From JBCAWW01 sp039024315 (GTDB lineage: Bacteria; Bacteroidota; Bacteroidia; J057), in NCBI GenBank assembly GCA_039024315.1, contig JBCCQN010000132.1:1-22853 (forward strand): DNA of 22,853 nt, read 5' to 3'. How positions within the stretch are numbered: the stretch's first letter is position 1; the number at the start of each line of letters is the position of its first letter. The translations under genes were made by a program, and so were the position numbers. Under the pieces are notes generated by a model. The model searched no databases and had not been told where the DNA came from. It saw nothing but the letters and a program-made list of their open reading frames with translations. Below are positions 6,975 through 14,516 of this stretch, piece by piece.

Positions 6975-9008
6975 ATGGCAGATAAAAACCAATTTCCGAA
7001 TACAGACAGAAACAAAAATCCCAGACCCAATAATAACATTTACTGGATCTATGCGGTGATTTTGGCCTTTTTCCTTTTAGGAACGTTTTTCTTCAATCCA
7101 ACCAGCACAGAAAGTCAGATTTCAGAGCAAGAGCTTTATAGCCATGTCCGCAAAGGATATATATCTGACATCCAAGTGATCAATGCGGTAGATTTTGAAA
7201 TTACGCTAAGTGAAAAAGGACGCGATAATGTAAAAGACCAAAAAGGCAATGAATTTTCTGAGCGTGGGCCGCACTTGCTGCTCAAAGCTGCTTCTCAAGA
7301 CAATGGAGCAGAGGTCCAGAAAAAGCTAAATGAAATATTAGAGAAAAAGCGACTGGAAGCCGAAAAATCTGGTCAAACTGATAAATGGGAAGAAAATGGC
7401 ATGGTGCGTATCACTACTGATACTCGTGCCAATATTGGAGACATTCTCCAGATCCTGATTCCAATCGGTATTTTGGTAGCCTTATGGTTTTTCTTTATGC
7501 GACGAGTTGGTGGTGCGGGCCCTGGGGGTCAGATCTTCAATATCGGTAAGAGTAAAGCTAGTCTCTATGATAAAGAAAACAAGGTCAATGTAACCTTTGA
7601 TGATGTGGCGGGGCTTGAAGAAGCAAAAGAAGAGGTGCAAGAGGTAGTCGAATTCCTCAAAAATCCCCAAAAGTTCACCAAATTGGGGGGACATATTCCT
7701 AAGGGCGTACTCCTTGTAGGCCCTCCCGGAACGGGTAAAACCCTATTGGCAAAAGCCGTTGCAGGGGAAGCAAAAGTACCTTTCTTCTCACTTAGTGGCT
7801 CTGACTTTGTCGAAATGTTTGTAGGTGTTGGGGCAGCACGTGTGCGCGACCTCTTCAAACAAGCTAAAGAAAAAGCGCCTTGTATCATCTTTATCGATGA
7901 GATTGACGCTGTCGGTCGTAGCCGTGGCAGAATGAACGTTACCGGCGGTAATGACGAACGCGAAAACACCCTCAACCAGCTACTCGTGGAGATGGATGGT
8001 TTTGGTAGTGATACTGGCGTCATCTTGATGGCTGCGACTAACCGTCCTGACGTATTGGACCCTGCGCTTCTTCGCGCGGGTCGCTTTGACCGTCAGATTG
8101 GGGTTGATCGTCCAGACTTAGGTGGCCGTGAGCAAATCTTCAAAGTCCACCTCAAGCGCCTCACGCTAGGAGAAGATGTAAATGAGAAGAAACTCGCTTC
8201 TCAGACCCCTGGATTCGTGGGGGCAGACATCATGAATGTTTGTAATGAAGCCGCCCTTATCGCCGCGCGTAAAGTAAAAGAAGCCGTCGAAATGGATGAC
8301 TTCCAAGACGCCATCGACCGAGTTATTGGCGGTCTAGAAAAGAAAAGCAAGATCATCTCTAAAGATGAGAAGAAGATAGTCGCCTACCACGAGGCCGGCC
8401 ATGCCGTAACCGCTTGGTTCTTGAAACATGCCTCTCCTTTGGTGAAGGTATCAATTGTCCCCCGTGGTTTGGCTGCGCTAGGTTATGCGCAATACCTACC
8501 GAAGGAGCAATACCTCTACACCTACAGTCAGTTGATGGACAACCTCTGTACGACCTTAGGAGGTAGAGCCGCCGAAGAAATCATCTTCAATGAAGTTTCA
8601 ACTGGTGCCCAAAATGACTTGGAACGGATCACCTCCACTGCTTACAGCATCGTAACCAGATTTGGTATGAATCCTCGTGTAGGTCAAGTTTCCTTTAAAG
8701 ACGATGGCGAGTATAGCTTTGGCAAGCCATATTCCGATGAGACGGCGCGCATTATCGATGAAGAAGTCAAAAAAATCATTGATGAAGCTTATACTCGTAC
8801 CAAGGATATCTTGACAGAGCATAAGGATGATCTTGAAGCGATTGCACAAGAGTTGCTCAAAAAAGAGGTCATCTTTAAAGAGGATGTAGTACGCCTCATC
8901 GGCGAACGCCCATTCGGTGAGCCTAGTGAGCATGTAGTTGACCTTGGAGTAAATGGCGAAAATGACGAAGCCGCCGAATCAAACGAGCTTAGTCCCGAAA
9001 CTGAGTAA
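6975..9008 (+). CDS. ftsH: ATP-dependent zinc metalloprotease FtsH
   Basis: A 677-aa inner-membrane AAA+ protease that degrades misfolded membrane proteins and short-lived regulators; in many bacteria it also controls lipid A synthesis. Parts in order: short basic cytosolic N-terminus, first membrane helix (about 23-40), periplasmic FtsH-extracellular domain (about 41-150), second membrane helix (about 158-173), AAA module with Walker A GPPGTGKT (249-256), Walker B CIIFIDEID, the second region of homology around NRPDVLDPALLRAGRFDRQ, and the M41 protease domain with HEAGH (472-476) and the third zinc ligand Asp548. Length fits the Bacteroidota form. The acidic C-terminal tail is unremarkable. 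It is first in a run of four plus-strand genes, ending 12 nt before lpxH. The start ATG at 6975 is well placed before the first helix. Confidence 0.98.
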   Translation: MADKNQFPNTDRNKNPRPNNNIYWIYAVILAFFLLGTFFFNPTSTESQISEQELYSHVRKGYISDIQVINAVDFEITLSEKGRDNVKDQKGNEFSERGPHLLLKAASQDNGAEVQKKLNEILEKKRLEAEKSGQTDKWEENGMVRITTDTRANIGDILQILIPIGILVALWFFFMRRVGGAGPGGQIFNIGKSKASLYDKENKVNVTFDDVAGLEEAKEEVQEVVEFLKNPQKFTKLGGHIPKGVLLVGPPGTGKTLLAKAVAGEAKVPFFSLSGSDFVEMFVGVGAARVRDLFKQAKEKAPCIIFIDEIDAVGRSRGRMNVTGGNDERENTLNQLLVEMDGFGSDTGVILMAATNRPDVLDPALLRAGRFDRQIGVDRPDLGGREQIFKVHLKRLTLGEDVNEKKLASQTPGFVGADIMNVCNEAALIAARKVKEAVEMDDFQDAIDRVIGGLEKKSKIISKDEKKIVAYHEAGHAVTAWFLKHASPLVKVSIVPRGLAALGYAQYLPKEQYLYTYSQLMDNLCTTLGGRAAEEIIFNEVSTGAQNDLERITSTAYSIVTRFGMNPRVGQVSFKDDGEYSFGKPYSDETARIIDEEVKKIIDEAYTRTKDILTEHKDDLEAIAQELLKKEVIFKEDVVRLIGERPFGEPSEHVVDLGVNGENDEAAESNELSPETE

Positions 9009-9020
9009 TTTTAAGCAGTT

Positions 9021-9776
9021 TTGAGTAATAAGATTTATTTCGCTTCTGATATGCATTTTGGCGCGCCTAATCCTGAGCGTAGCCGTGTCAGAGAGAAGCA
9101 TTTCATAAAATGGCTCCGCAGTATCCAAGACGATGCTGCGGAGCTTTACCTTTTAGGGGATATCTTTGACTTCTGGTTTGAGTATAAGAAAGCTGTACCC
9201 AAAGGCTTTGTGAGGCTCCTTGGCACCCTTGCAGACCTTAGTGATAGCGGTGTCAAGCTGCACATATTTGCGGGTAATCATGACCTTTGGTACCATGACT
9301 ATCTCAAAGAAGAAATAGAGGCCCATATCTATCACCAACCACAGCAAAGAAACTTTTTTGGTCGAGAATACTATCTCGCCCACGGAGATGGTTTAGGCCC
9401 TGGTGATTATGGATACAAGATCATGAAGAAGGTGATTACTGCCCCGATTTCTAAGTGGTTGTTTCACCGGTTGCACCCCAATGCAGGCATAGGCTTAGCG
9501 CTTTGGGTTTCGACCAAGGGGGGGGATCATAACTATGAATCTGAGGGTCAAGAAGCTTTTTATTATGGGCAAGATGATTATCTCTATATCCATAGTCTAG
9601 AGACCCTAAAAAAGAAAAAAGAGATCGATTGTTTTATCTACGGGCATAGGCATGTATGTATTCAAGATCATATGCCCGAGGGGCAGGAGATGATCATTTT
9701 GGGCGACTGGATACAATATTTTTCCTACCTTGAAGTTAGCCCAGAAGGTAATAAGCTTTCGGTCTTCCCCCTATGA
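9021..9776 (+). CDS. lpxH: UDP-2,3-diacylglucosamine diphosphatase (LpxH-type), TTG start
   Basis: A 251-aa calcineurin-like metallophosphoesterase that cleaves UDP-2,3-diacylglucosamine to lipid X and UMP in lipid A biosynthesis, at the cytoplasmic face of the inner membrane. Metal-binding motifs are all present: D10-M-H12, GDIFDFWFEY with Asp48, GNHD (86-89), AHGDG with His122, and YGHRH (His210 and His212). GDIFDFW is the LpxH signature rather than a generic phosphoesterase one. The start is forced: an in-frame TAA sits at 9012-9014, TTG at 9021 is the only usable start between it and the catalytic Asp10, and the first ATG lies inside the metal motif. It follows ftsH by 12 nt and overlaps the next gene by 4 nt (ATGA). 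Proximity to ftsH is notable because FtsH regulates lipid A synthesis in Enterobacteria; whether that applies here is unknown. Confidence 0.92.
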   Translation: MSNKIYFASDMHFGAPNPERSRVREKHFIKWLRSIQDDAAELYLLGDIFDFWFEYKKAVPKGFVRLLGTLADLSDSGVKLHIFAGNHDLWYHDYLKEEIEAHIYHQPQQRNFFGREYYLAHGDGLGPGDYGYKIMKKVITAPISKWLFHRLHPNAGIGLALWVSTKGGDHNYESEGQEAFYYGQDDYLYIHSLETLKKKKEIDCFIYGHRHVCIQDHMPEGQEMIILGDWIQYFSYLEVSPEGNKLSVFPL

Positions 9777-10654
9777 TGTTAAGGTTCAGCGTATTTATCG
9801 TTCTTCAACTTGGCTTGAGTTTAGCGTTCTGCGAAGCACAGAGCATGAAAGACTACTTTGGCCCAGCGGTTGACTCTATCACCCAGCTACCGGATTGCAA
9901 TGAGTTTACAGTCGATGCAGAGCGTAATTTACTGTTTGTTGATAGTGAACAGGGAATCCTTTACAAATACTTTGCTTTAAATCATTACGACTCCTTAATT
10001 ACTATCGGCGGCAAAGGCAATCGCGCAGAAGGCTTTCTCAATCCCTCACATCTATCCGTACAAAATCGGCAAACGCTTTACCTATTAGATGATGCCTCAC
10101 AGCGAATCGTCGTCTTATCTCCAAACTTTCGGCTCCTCAATAGTGTAGATTTCCTTTCCTTATCGGGTTTAGATAATCAATCAGAAAGCCTCTATCCTAT
10201 CAGTTTTGATGTCAGTGGTATCGGCGAACTTTTTATACTCAATCAATGGGACAATAAGATCTACAAGCGTAACGAAAGAGGTCAAACCGAACGTAGTTTT
10301 GGTGGCTTAGATTATGCAGAGGGCTCACTGTATGATCCAGACAAAGTACAAGTTAATGAGCAGAGTCAGGTATTTGTTAGTGAGACCAAACACCAAAGGT
10401 TAAAAGTCTTTGATCTTTATGGTCGCTTTCGCTTTACGATTAATACTGAAACTAGCTTTAAGTGGAACGATTTTGTGGTAAGAGGTGATTTACTCTTTTG
10501 CTGGGGTGAAGATAAACTCTATTGGCATCAGCTTTCCTCAGGGCAATATGGAGAAATCTCGGTACCAGGCATCAATAGCCTTGCGCTTGATCGGGAAAAC
10601 CTTTATTTGTTAAAGGAAAATACGGTACATTTGTACCGCTTCAATGATAAGTGA
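9773..10654 (+). CDS. Exported NHL-repeat-like six-bladed propeller protein, function unknown
   Basis: A 293-aa protein with a Sec signal peptide (residues 1 to about 22, ending CEA before QSMKDYF). The body is repetitive: short segments such as FTVDAERNLLFVDSEQGILYKY, LSVQNRQTLYLLDDASQRIVVL and VQVNEQSQVFVSETKHQRLKVFD each match the NHL/SMP-30-type blade (beta strand, small turn, DxxxQRI/V strand). I count about five or six blades, enough for one propeller. No catalytic motif is evident, so a periplasmic binding or scaffolding role is a guess. Phe at the position before Cys makes a lipoprotein unlikely. The start overlaps the lpxH stop by 4 nt (ATGA), indicating translational coupling; its end overlaps the GTG of an alternative prfA start. 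Position between lpxH and prfA gives no clear functional hint. Confidence 0.75.
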   Translation: MMLRFSVFIVLQLGLSLAFCEAQSMKDYFGPAVDSITQLPDCNEFTVDAERNLLFVDSEQGILYKYFALNHYDSLITIGGKGNRAEGFLNPSHLSVQNRQTLYLLDDASQRIVVLSPNFRLLNSVDFLSLSGLDNQSESLYPISFDVSGIGELFILNQWDNKIYKRNERGQTERSFGGLDYAEGSLYDPDKVQVNEQSQVFVSETKHQRLKVFDLYGRFRFTINTETSFKWNDFVVRGDLLFCWGEDKLYWHQLSSGQYGEISVPGINSLALDRENLYLLKENTVHLYRFNDK

Positions 10655-10665
10655 AGGATTCGGAT

Positions 10666-11733
10666 ATGCTAGACAAACTTGCACAAATAGAACTAAGGTT
10701 TGAGGAGGTACAACAAAAAATTATTGATCCTCAAATCATCAGCAATCGTAAGCTGTACAAGGAGCTTAATATTGAATACAAACAGTTAGACGAAATCGTC
10801 AAAAAGACAGCTAAATATCGCTTAGTACTCAGCAATTTGAAAGAGGCCAAAGAGATGCTCAATGAGTCAGATGAGGAGATGCGGGCCTTAGCTAAAGAAG
10901 AATTACCGATCCTCCAAGAGCAGCAAACTAAGTTAGAAGAAGAACTCAAAATCTTATTGATTCCGAAAGATCCAGAAGACTCTAAAAATGTGGTTTTGGA
11001 GATCAGTTCTGGTGCGGGAGGAGACGAGGCGGCGATTTTTACCGGCGATTTATTTAGGATGTACCAACGCTTTTGTGAAAATAAGGGGCTGCGATTTGAG
11101 ATCACCAGTATCCACGAGGGCACCCAAGGGGGCTATCGAGAGGCTGTAGCCACAATCTCAGGCGAAGACGCTTATGGCACCCTTAAATTCGAAGCAGGCA
11201 CACATCGCGTCCAGCGAGTGCCTAAGACAGAATCTCAAGGTCGTATTCATACTTCTGCGGCAACGGTAGCGATTATGCCAGAAGCGGAGGAGTTTGATGT
11301 GGAGATCAATGAAAATGACGTAGAGAAGGAAATCACCAATGCATCTGGACCGGGTGGACAGTCGGTAAACACGACCTATTCGGCGGTCAAACTGCATCAC
11401 GTTCCTACTGGTATTCGAGTTTCGATGCAAGATCAAAAGTCTCAACTTAAGAACCTTGAGAAAGCTTATCAAATCTTGAGAGCCCGTATTTACAAACTCG
11501 AAATGGATAAGCGGAAGGCAGAATCAGACGCTTTGCGGCGCTCTATGGTAGGTAGCGGAGACCGGAGCGAAAAAATTCGCACCTATAACTATCCGCAAGG
11601 GCGGGTTACAGATCATCGTATAGGCCTCACGCTTTATAATTTATCTGCTATCATGGATGGAGACCTTCATCAGATCGTTGAGGAACTTAGAATGGCTGAC
11701 AATGCAGAAAAACTCAAGCAAGGACTGGAATAA
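10666..11733 (+). CDS. prfA: Peptide chain release factor 1
   Basis: 355 aa from ATG 10666. It terminates translation at UAA and UAG codons by triggering peptidyl-tRNA hydrolysis on the ribosome. The GGQ catalytic loop is at 230-232 within ASGPGGQSVNTTYSAVKL, the form used by RF1 and not RF2. The stop-codon recognition tripeptide is PKT (186-188) inside RVPKTESQGRIHTSA; the variable middle residue is usual for the family. A helical N-terminal domain (about 1-100) precedes. A GTG at 10651 overlaps the upstream stop (GTGA) and would add five residues, but the ATG gives the usual MLDKL start. It is the last gene of the ftsH operon and is followed directly by a strong intrinsic terminator. No programmed frameshift site exists, as expected for RF1. 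Confidence 0.97.
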   Translation: MLDKLAQIELRFEEVQQKIIDPQIISNRKLYKELNIEYKQLDEIVKKTAKYRLVLSNLKEAKEMLNESDEEMRALAKEELPILQEQQTKLEEELKILLIPKDPEDSKNVVLEISSGAGGDEAAIFTGDLFRMYQRFCENKGLRFEITSIHEGTQGGYREAVATISGEDAYGTLKFEAGTHRVQRVPKTESQGRIHTSAATVAIMPEAEEFDVEINENDVEKEITNASGPGGQSVNTTYSAVKLHHVPTGIRVSMQDQKSQLKNLEKAYQILRARIYKLEMDKRKAESDALRRSMVGSGDRSEKIRTYNYPQGRVTDHRIGLTLYNLSAIMDGDLHQIVEELRMADNAEKLKQGLE

Positions 11734-11752
11734 TATCCTCACATATAAGAAT

Positions 11753-11788
11753 AAAAAAACGTCTCACCGTTTAGTGGGACGTTTTTTA
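11753..11788. terminator. Bidirectional intrinsic terminator between prfA and the response regulator gene
   Basis: The arms CGTCTCAC (11760-11767) and GTGGGACG (11774-11781) pair with one G-T wobble around a 6-nt loop. The left arm is preceded by seven A and the right followed by six T, so it can stop transcription in both directions. This suits the convergent genes on either side. Confidence 0.92.
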
Positions 11789-11809
11789 TGTTTTGTGGCT
11801 ACTAAGTTG

Positions 11810-12238
11810 TTAGACGGTAATCGCTTCTAGATAGCGAGCGTTAAGTGGTTTGTTAAGATACTTCTTCACATACTTACTACTAGCAGCCCGATCGATGTCC
11901 TTTGGACTGATGGAACTAGAGAGCATGATGATCTTGCACTTTTCCAGCACGGTTTCCGAAAACTTTTCAAAGTCTTCTAAAAATTGAAATCCATCCATGA
12001 TGGGCATATTGATGTCCAAGAATACGATTTCCGGCAAGCTAGTCGCGTCTTCTTGGTTGGCTTCTAGATACTCTAGCGCTTCTTGCCCCGTTTGGAAAAC
12101 TAAAATTTGATCTGCGAAGCTGTTAGCTTCAATGATCTTCTCATTGATGATGTTATCAATTTCGTTGTCATCAACCAACATTACGCTCTTATAAGTAGCC
12201 ATATCAGTCATTTCTTTTTTTGGTTTGGTTTGTTGCAT
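11810..12238 (-). CDS. Stand-alone response regulator receiver protein
   Basis: A 142-aa CheY-like protein with only a receiver domain. The acidic pair is Asp23-Asp24, the phosphoacceptor is Asp75 in FLDINMPIMDGF, the switch Ser is in MLSSS (about 107-109), and the conserved Lys is Lys130 in LNKPL, so it should be phosphorylated by a histidine kinase. No output domain follows, so it probably acts through protein contacts or as a phosphorelay intermediate. No kinase gene is adjacent. The N-terminus is uncertain: ATG codons at 12238, 12211 and 12202 are all in frame, and starting at 12202 (MATYKSVMLVDDN) would match most relatives. The variant MLVDDNEIDN is common in Bacteroidota single-domain regulators. 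Confidence 0.9.
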   Translation of the reverse strand: MQQTKPKKEMTDMATYKSVMLVDDNEIDNIINEKIIEANSFADQILVFQTGQEALEYLEANQEDATSLPEIVFLDINMPIMDGFQFLEDFEKFSETVLEKCKIIMLSSSISPKDIDRAASSKYVKKYLNKPLNARYLEAITV

Positions 12239-12252
12239 AGCTCAATTTTGAA

Positions 12253-12282
12253 AATTCCCCTCAATTCTCAAACAATTCCCCT
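12253..12282. promoter_or_regulatory. Direct repeat upstream of the response regulator gene
   Basis: AATTCCCCT occurs at 12253-12261 and 12274-12282, exactly 21 bp apart (two helical turns), 15-44 bp upstream of the longest possible start codon. Spacing by whole turns suggests a protein-binding pair on one DNA face. Confidence 0.35.
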
Positions 12283-12500
12283 AAATAGCCTACATTCGAA
12301 ATGAGCCCTAGGATGTAAGAAAATCACATAATTCGTACCAAAAATTGCCTTGAGTACGAAAGCTTACAGGAATCCATCAATGTCAATGTAAGGCTTTGCA
12401 ACGGTTTTGCGCCTATTTTTGCCTTGAGCGCAGATAATGCTAAAAAAAAATTACTCTCAGCCTAGTGAATCTTACATCCCTAAGTTTTTGGGGTAAAATG

Positions 12501-12518
12501 AAGCGTTCCGCGCAGCGG
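12501..12518. repeat. REP-like palindrome, copy 2
   Basis: Identical over 18 bp to 3806-3823. It lies 29 bp beyond the stop codon of the DUF3127 gene. The stem here is CCGC-GCA-GCGG. Confidence 0.6.
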
Positions 12519-12546
12519 TAACTAGGCCAAAATCAGCAAATAGCCG

Positions 12547-12933
12547 CTAGAAAGGCAAATCATCATCATCTCCCATGCTCGTAACATCCATCGCTTCTGG
12601 CGGTGGCGGAGGGGGAGGCATGTCAGCAGGCGCGCTACCAGCCGGAGCACCCGCTTGTACAGGGGTAATTCTCCAAGCGTCAAGACTATTGAAGTATTTG
12701 GTTTCTCCTTGAGGACTCGTCCAAGAACGACCTTTGAGATTGAATGAGACGTCTAGCATTGCCCCTACTTCGTAAGCATCCAACAAACTTACCTTGTCTT
12801 GTATCAACTGAAAAGCGATGTACTGAGGGTACATGGGATTTTCTACATACTCTATAACAAATTCGCGCTTTTGGAAGCGGTCACTTACCTGCTGCGTATC
12901 AAATTTTGCGTGCAGCTTTCCTTGAATATTCAT
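12547..12933 (-). CDS. DUF3127 OB-fold-like protein with SSB-type C-terminal tip
   Basis: A 128-aa protein matching the Bacteroidota-specific DUF3127 family. Residues 1 to about 95 form the conserved domain (MNIQGKLHAKFDTQQVSDRFQKREFVIE, with SLDAWRITP near its end), predicted to be a small beta-barrel of the single-strand-binding kind. A Pro-rich linker with seven consecutive Pro follows, and the protein ends in DDDDLPF. That ending matches the SSB C-terminal acidic tip (DDDIPF in E. coli) used to recruit repair and replication proteins. It therefore probably binds single-stranded nucleic acid; direct evidence for the family is lacking as far as I know. The gene stands alone: a matching TAGATTTG promoter box lies 28 bp upstream, and a REP-like element lies downstream. 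Confidence 0.85.
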   Translation of the reverse strand: MNIQGKLHAKFDTQQVSDRFQKREFVIEYVENPMYPQYIAFQLIQDKVSLLDAYEVGAMLDVSFNLKGRSWTSPQGETKYFNSLDAWRITPVQAGAPAGSAPADMPPPPPPPEAMDVTSMGDDDDLPF

Positions 12934-12960
12934 CTTGTCTAAATTTGGTTTTTAGTCTTA

Positions 12961-12968
12961 CAAATCTA
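12961..12968 (-). promoter_or_regulatory. Bacteroidota -7 box for the DUF3127 gene
   Basis: On the minus strand this reads TAGATTTG, an exact match to the TAnnTTTG consensus of the Bacteroidota primary sigma factor, ending 27 bp before the start codon. No clear -33 TTTG is present at the ideal distance. Confidence 0.55.
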
Positions 12969-13033
12969 CACATTGGATACCACCTTTGGAAACCGCTTAC
13001 TTAAAATTTGCCGGCTACTTTTGATTATTGGGA

Positions 13034-14449
13034 CTACTCTTTACTAATGTCTGTCAATAACTGATCGAGATGGGGAAAGCGCTTTTGCAAAGGGGCCATT
13101 AAAGTCGTATAAAGCGCATGGGGAGAGTAGCCCTCAGCAGGCAGGTACTCTTCAAATCGCTGCAAAAAGCCCTTGAGGTTAAATTCACCTAGCTGATATT
13201 GAGCAAGTAGATTATACCAGCTTATGGTAGGCAGTACATGAGCGCGGGTTTTATACTTCTTTTCCTTTTCTAAGAGCTTATACTTGCGGACGGTCTGCAA
13301 TACTTTGGAATACTCCCCTAAATAAAGCAAGCACTCGAGATAGGATACAAAAAAGCGATGCCAGCGATAGCGAAGGATTTCCTTTTCATAGACACGCAGG
13401 TTTATCTCTCCATAAGATCTCGCTTTTTGGTACTCTTCCTTCTTGATCAAAGTCTTGATGTAAAGCGAAATAAAACCGATTCGACTATGATGATTATGAG
13501 TGGTAGTAAGCTTGGGCAAGGCTTCTCTCAGGATTTGCCAACTTGCTTCCACTTGCTCTGCCTGTAAAAGTACGTTGCACAGATTATTGACATAGAGGAT
13601 ATAATCATTGTTTTGCACCCGAATTGAAAGCTTGCCATAATAAACCGCTAATTCTGCATCTTGTAAGCGAGTATGCAGTAAGAGCCGGTTGTTATAATAG
13701 TTGGTCAAAATACGGCGTGAATAATACTTGCCTTCCGCTAGACCTTGATCAATCAAATCAAACATCTGCTCGATGTGAGTATATTTATTGTAGTTAAAGG
13801 CAATAAACACCAAGCGGATGAGGGCTGTGTAGCGGTTAAAGCCATCCAAGTTTTCATCATAAAAAATATCGCTGAGCCATTTTTCCCACTGTATCGACTC
13901 AGTAGCGTTTTCAGAATAATGCTTAATAATGTCTTTGGTGGCTTGGTGGATTTGATTATTTATGAGTTGAGAACGCTCATATTCGGATTGATATTTTTGT
14001 AAGAAAGCATCCACTACTTGATGATCCGCATAACGAAGCCGAATCAGCAGAAACTGGCGATACTCCCGCACGAGTTCGAAGAACTTAATGAAGTTAAAAA
14101 TAGGGTGATGATAATTACGAATAGATTTGAGTAAGGCTTTTTCCTCCGCGGGGGTGATATTATCCCAGTGGATCTTGCGTTCAAGCTCAGACATCCAAGC
14201 AAACTGCTCATCTACGTCAATGGCGGCCAACTGTTTGCTAAGCCAATTTTTGAGATGAGAGTATTTCCGCTTGTCAATAGCAGGATCAAATGTCTGGTAA
14301 TCATCGAGTTGGCGACAGTTATGATCAATCTGCCTTAGGATTTGCAATTTTTCGGGATCCTGTAGCTGTTGGACCGACAGTAAGTAGCGTGTTTCATGCG
14401 GAAGCATGCTGTTGGCAAATTCAGTAAATTTTTTGAGCTTGGTCCGCAT
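13034..14449 (-). CDS. Uncharacterised alpha-helical (TPR-like) protein
   Basis: I do not recognise this protein. It is 471 aa from ATG 14449; an ATG two codons earlier (14455) is less likely because AGAGG sits 7 nt before the second ATG but almost touches the first. There is no signal peptide or membrane segment, so it should be cytoplasmic. It is rich in Leu, Tyr, Arg and Gln and predicted almost wholly helical. From about residue 215 onward, helix pairs with small-residue/Tyr patterns (for example NNRLLLHTRLQDAELAVYYGKLSI and FVSYLECLLYLGEYSKVLQTVRKY) resemble degenerate tetratricopeptide repeats. The N-terminal 200 residues show no repeat I can identify. It lies 67 nt downstream of the SDR gene on the same strand and could be co-transcribed with it. 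A scaffold role is plausible but unproven. Confidence 0.7.
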   Translation of the reverse strand: MRTKLKKFTEFANSMLPHETRYLLSVQQLQDPEKLQILRQIDHNCRQLDDYQTFDPAIDKRKYSHLKNWLSKQLAAIDVDEQFAWMSELERKIHWDNITPAEEKALLKSIRNYHHPIFNFIKFFELVREYRQFLLIRLRYADHQVVDAFLQKYQSEYERSQLINNQIHQATKDIIKHYSENATESIQWEKWLSDIFYDENLDGFNRYTALIRLVFIAFNYNKYTHIEQMFDLIDQGLAEGKYYSRRILTNYYNNRLLLHTRLQDAELAVYYGKLSIRVQNNDYILYVNNLCNVLLQAEQVEASWQILREALPKLTTTHNHHSRIGFISLYIKTLIKKEEYQKARSYGEINLRVYEKEILRYRWHRFFVSYLECLLYLGEYSKVLQTVRKYKLLEKEKKYKTRAHVLPTISWYNLLAQYQLGEFNLKGFLQRFEEYLPAEGYSPHALYTTLMAPLQKRFPHLDQLLTDISKE

Positions 14450-14516
14450 ATGCATTCCTCTTTGGGGTCCTACAGATTATATTGCAAGGGGCCTGAGGAC
14501 ATTTTACTTTCTCTTT

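Larger units (their letters stand above)
12239..12546. other. Intergenic region between the DUF3127 gene and the response regulator gene (308 bp)
   Basis: No coding sequence is supported. It contains a 21-bp-spaced direct repeat near the regulator start (12253-12282), a 10-bp inverted repeat GGATGTAAGA/TCTTACATCC (12311-12320 and 12470-12479), a 10-bp direct repeat TTGCCTTGAG (12345-12354 and 12419-12428), an A-run (12442-12450) and the second REP-like palindrome (12501-12518). A small RNA cannot be excluded. Confidence 0.5.

Noticed and set aside
11158..11472. Possible programmed frameshift near the prfA operon
   Set aside because: That feature belongs to RF2 (prfB); this gene has an uninterrupted frame and RF1-type motifs.
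12107..12304. Small plus-strand open frame upstream of the response regulator
   Set aside because: It overlaps the regulator's N-terminus antisense, has low-complexity hydrophobic content and no ribosome site.
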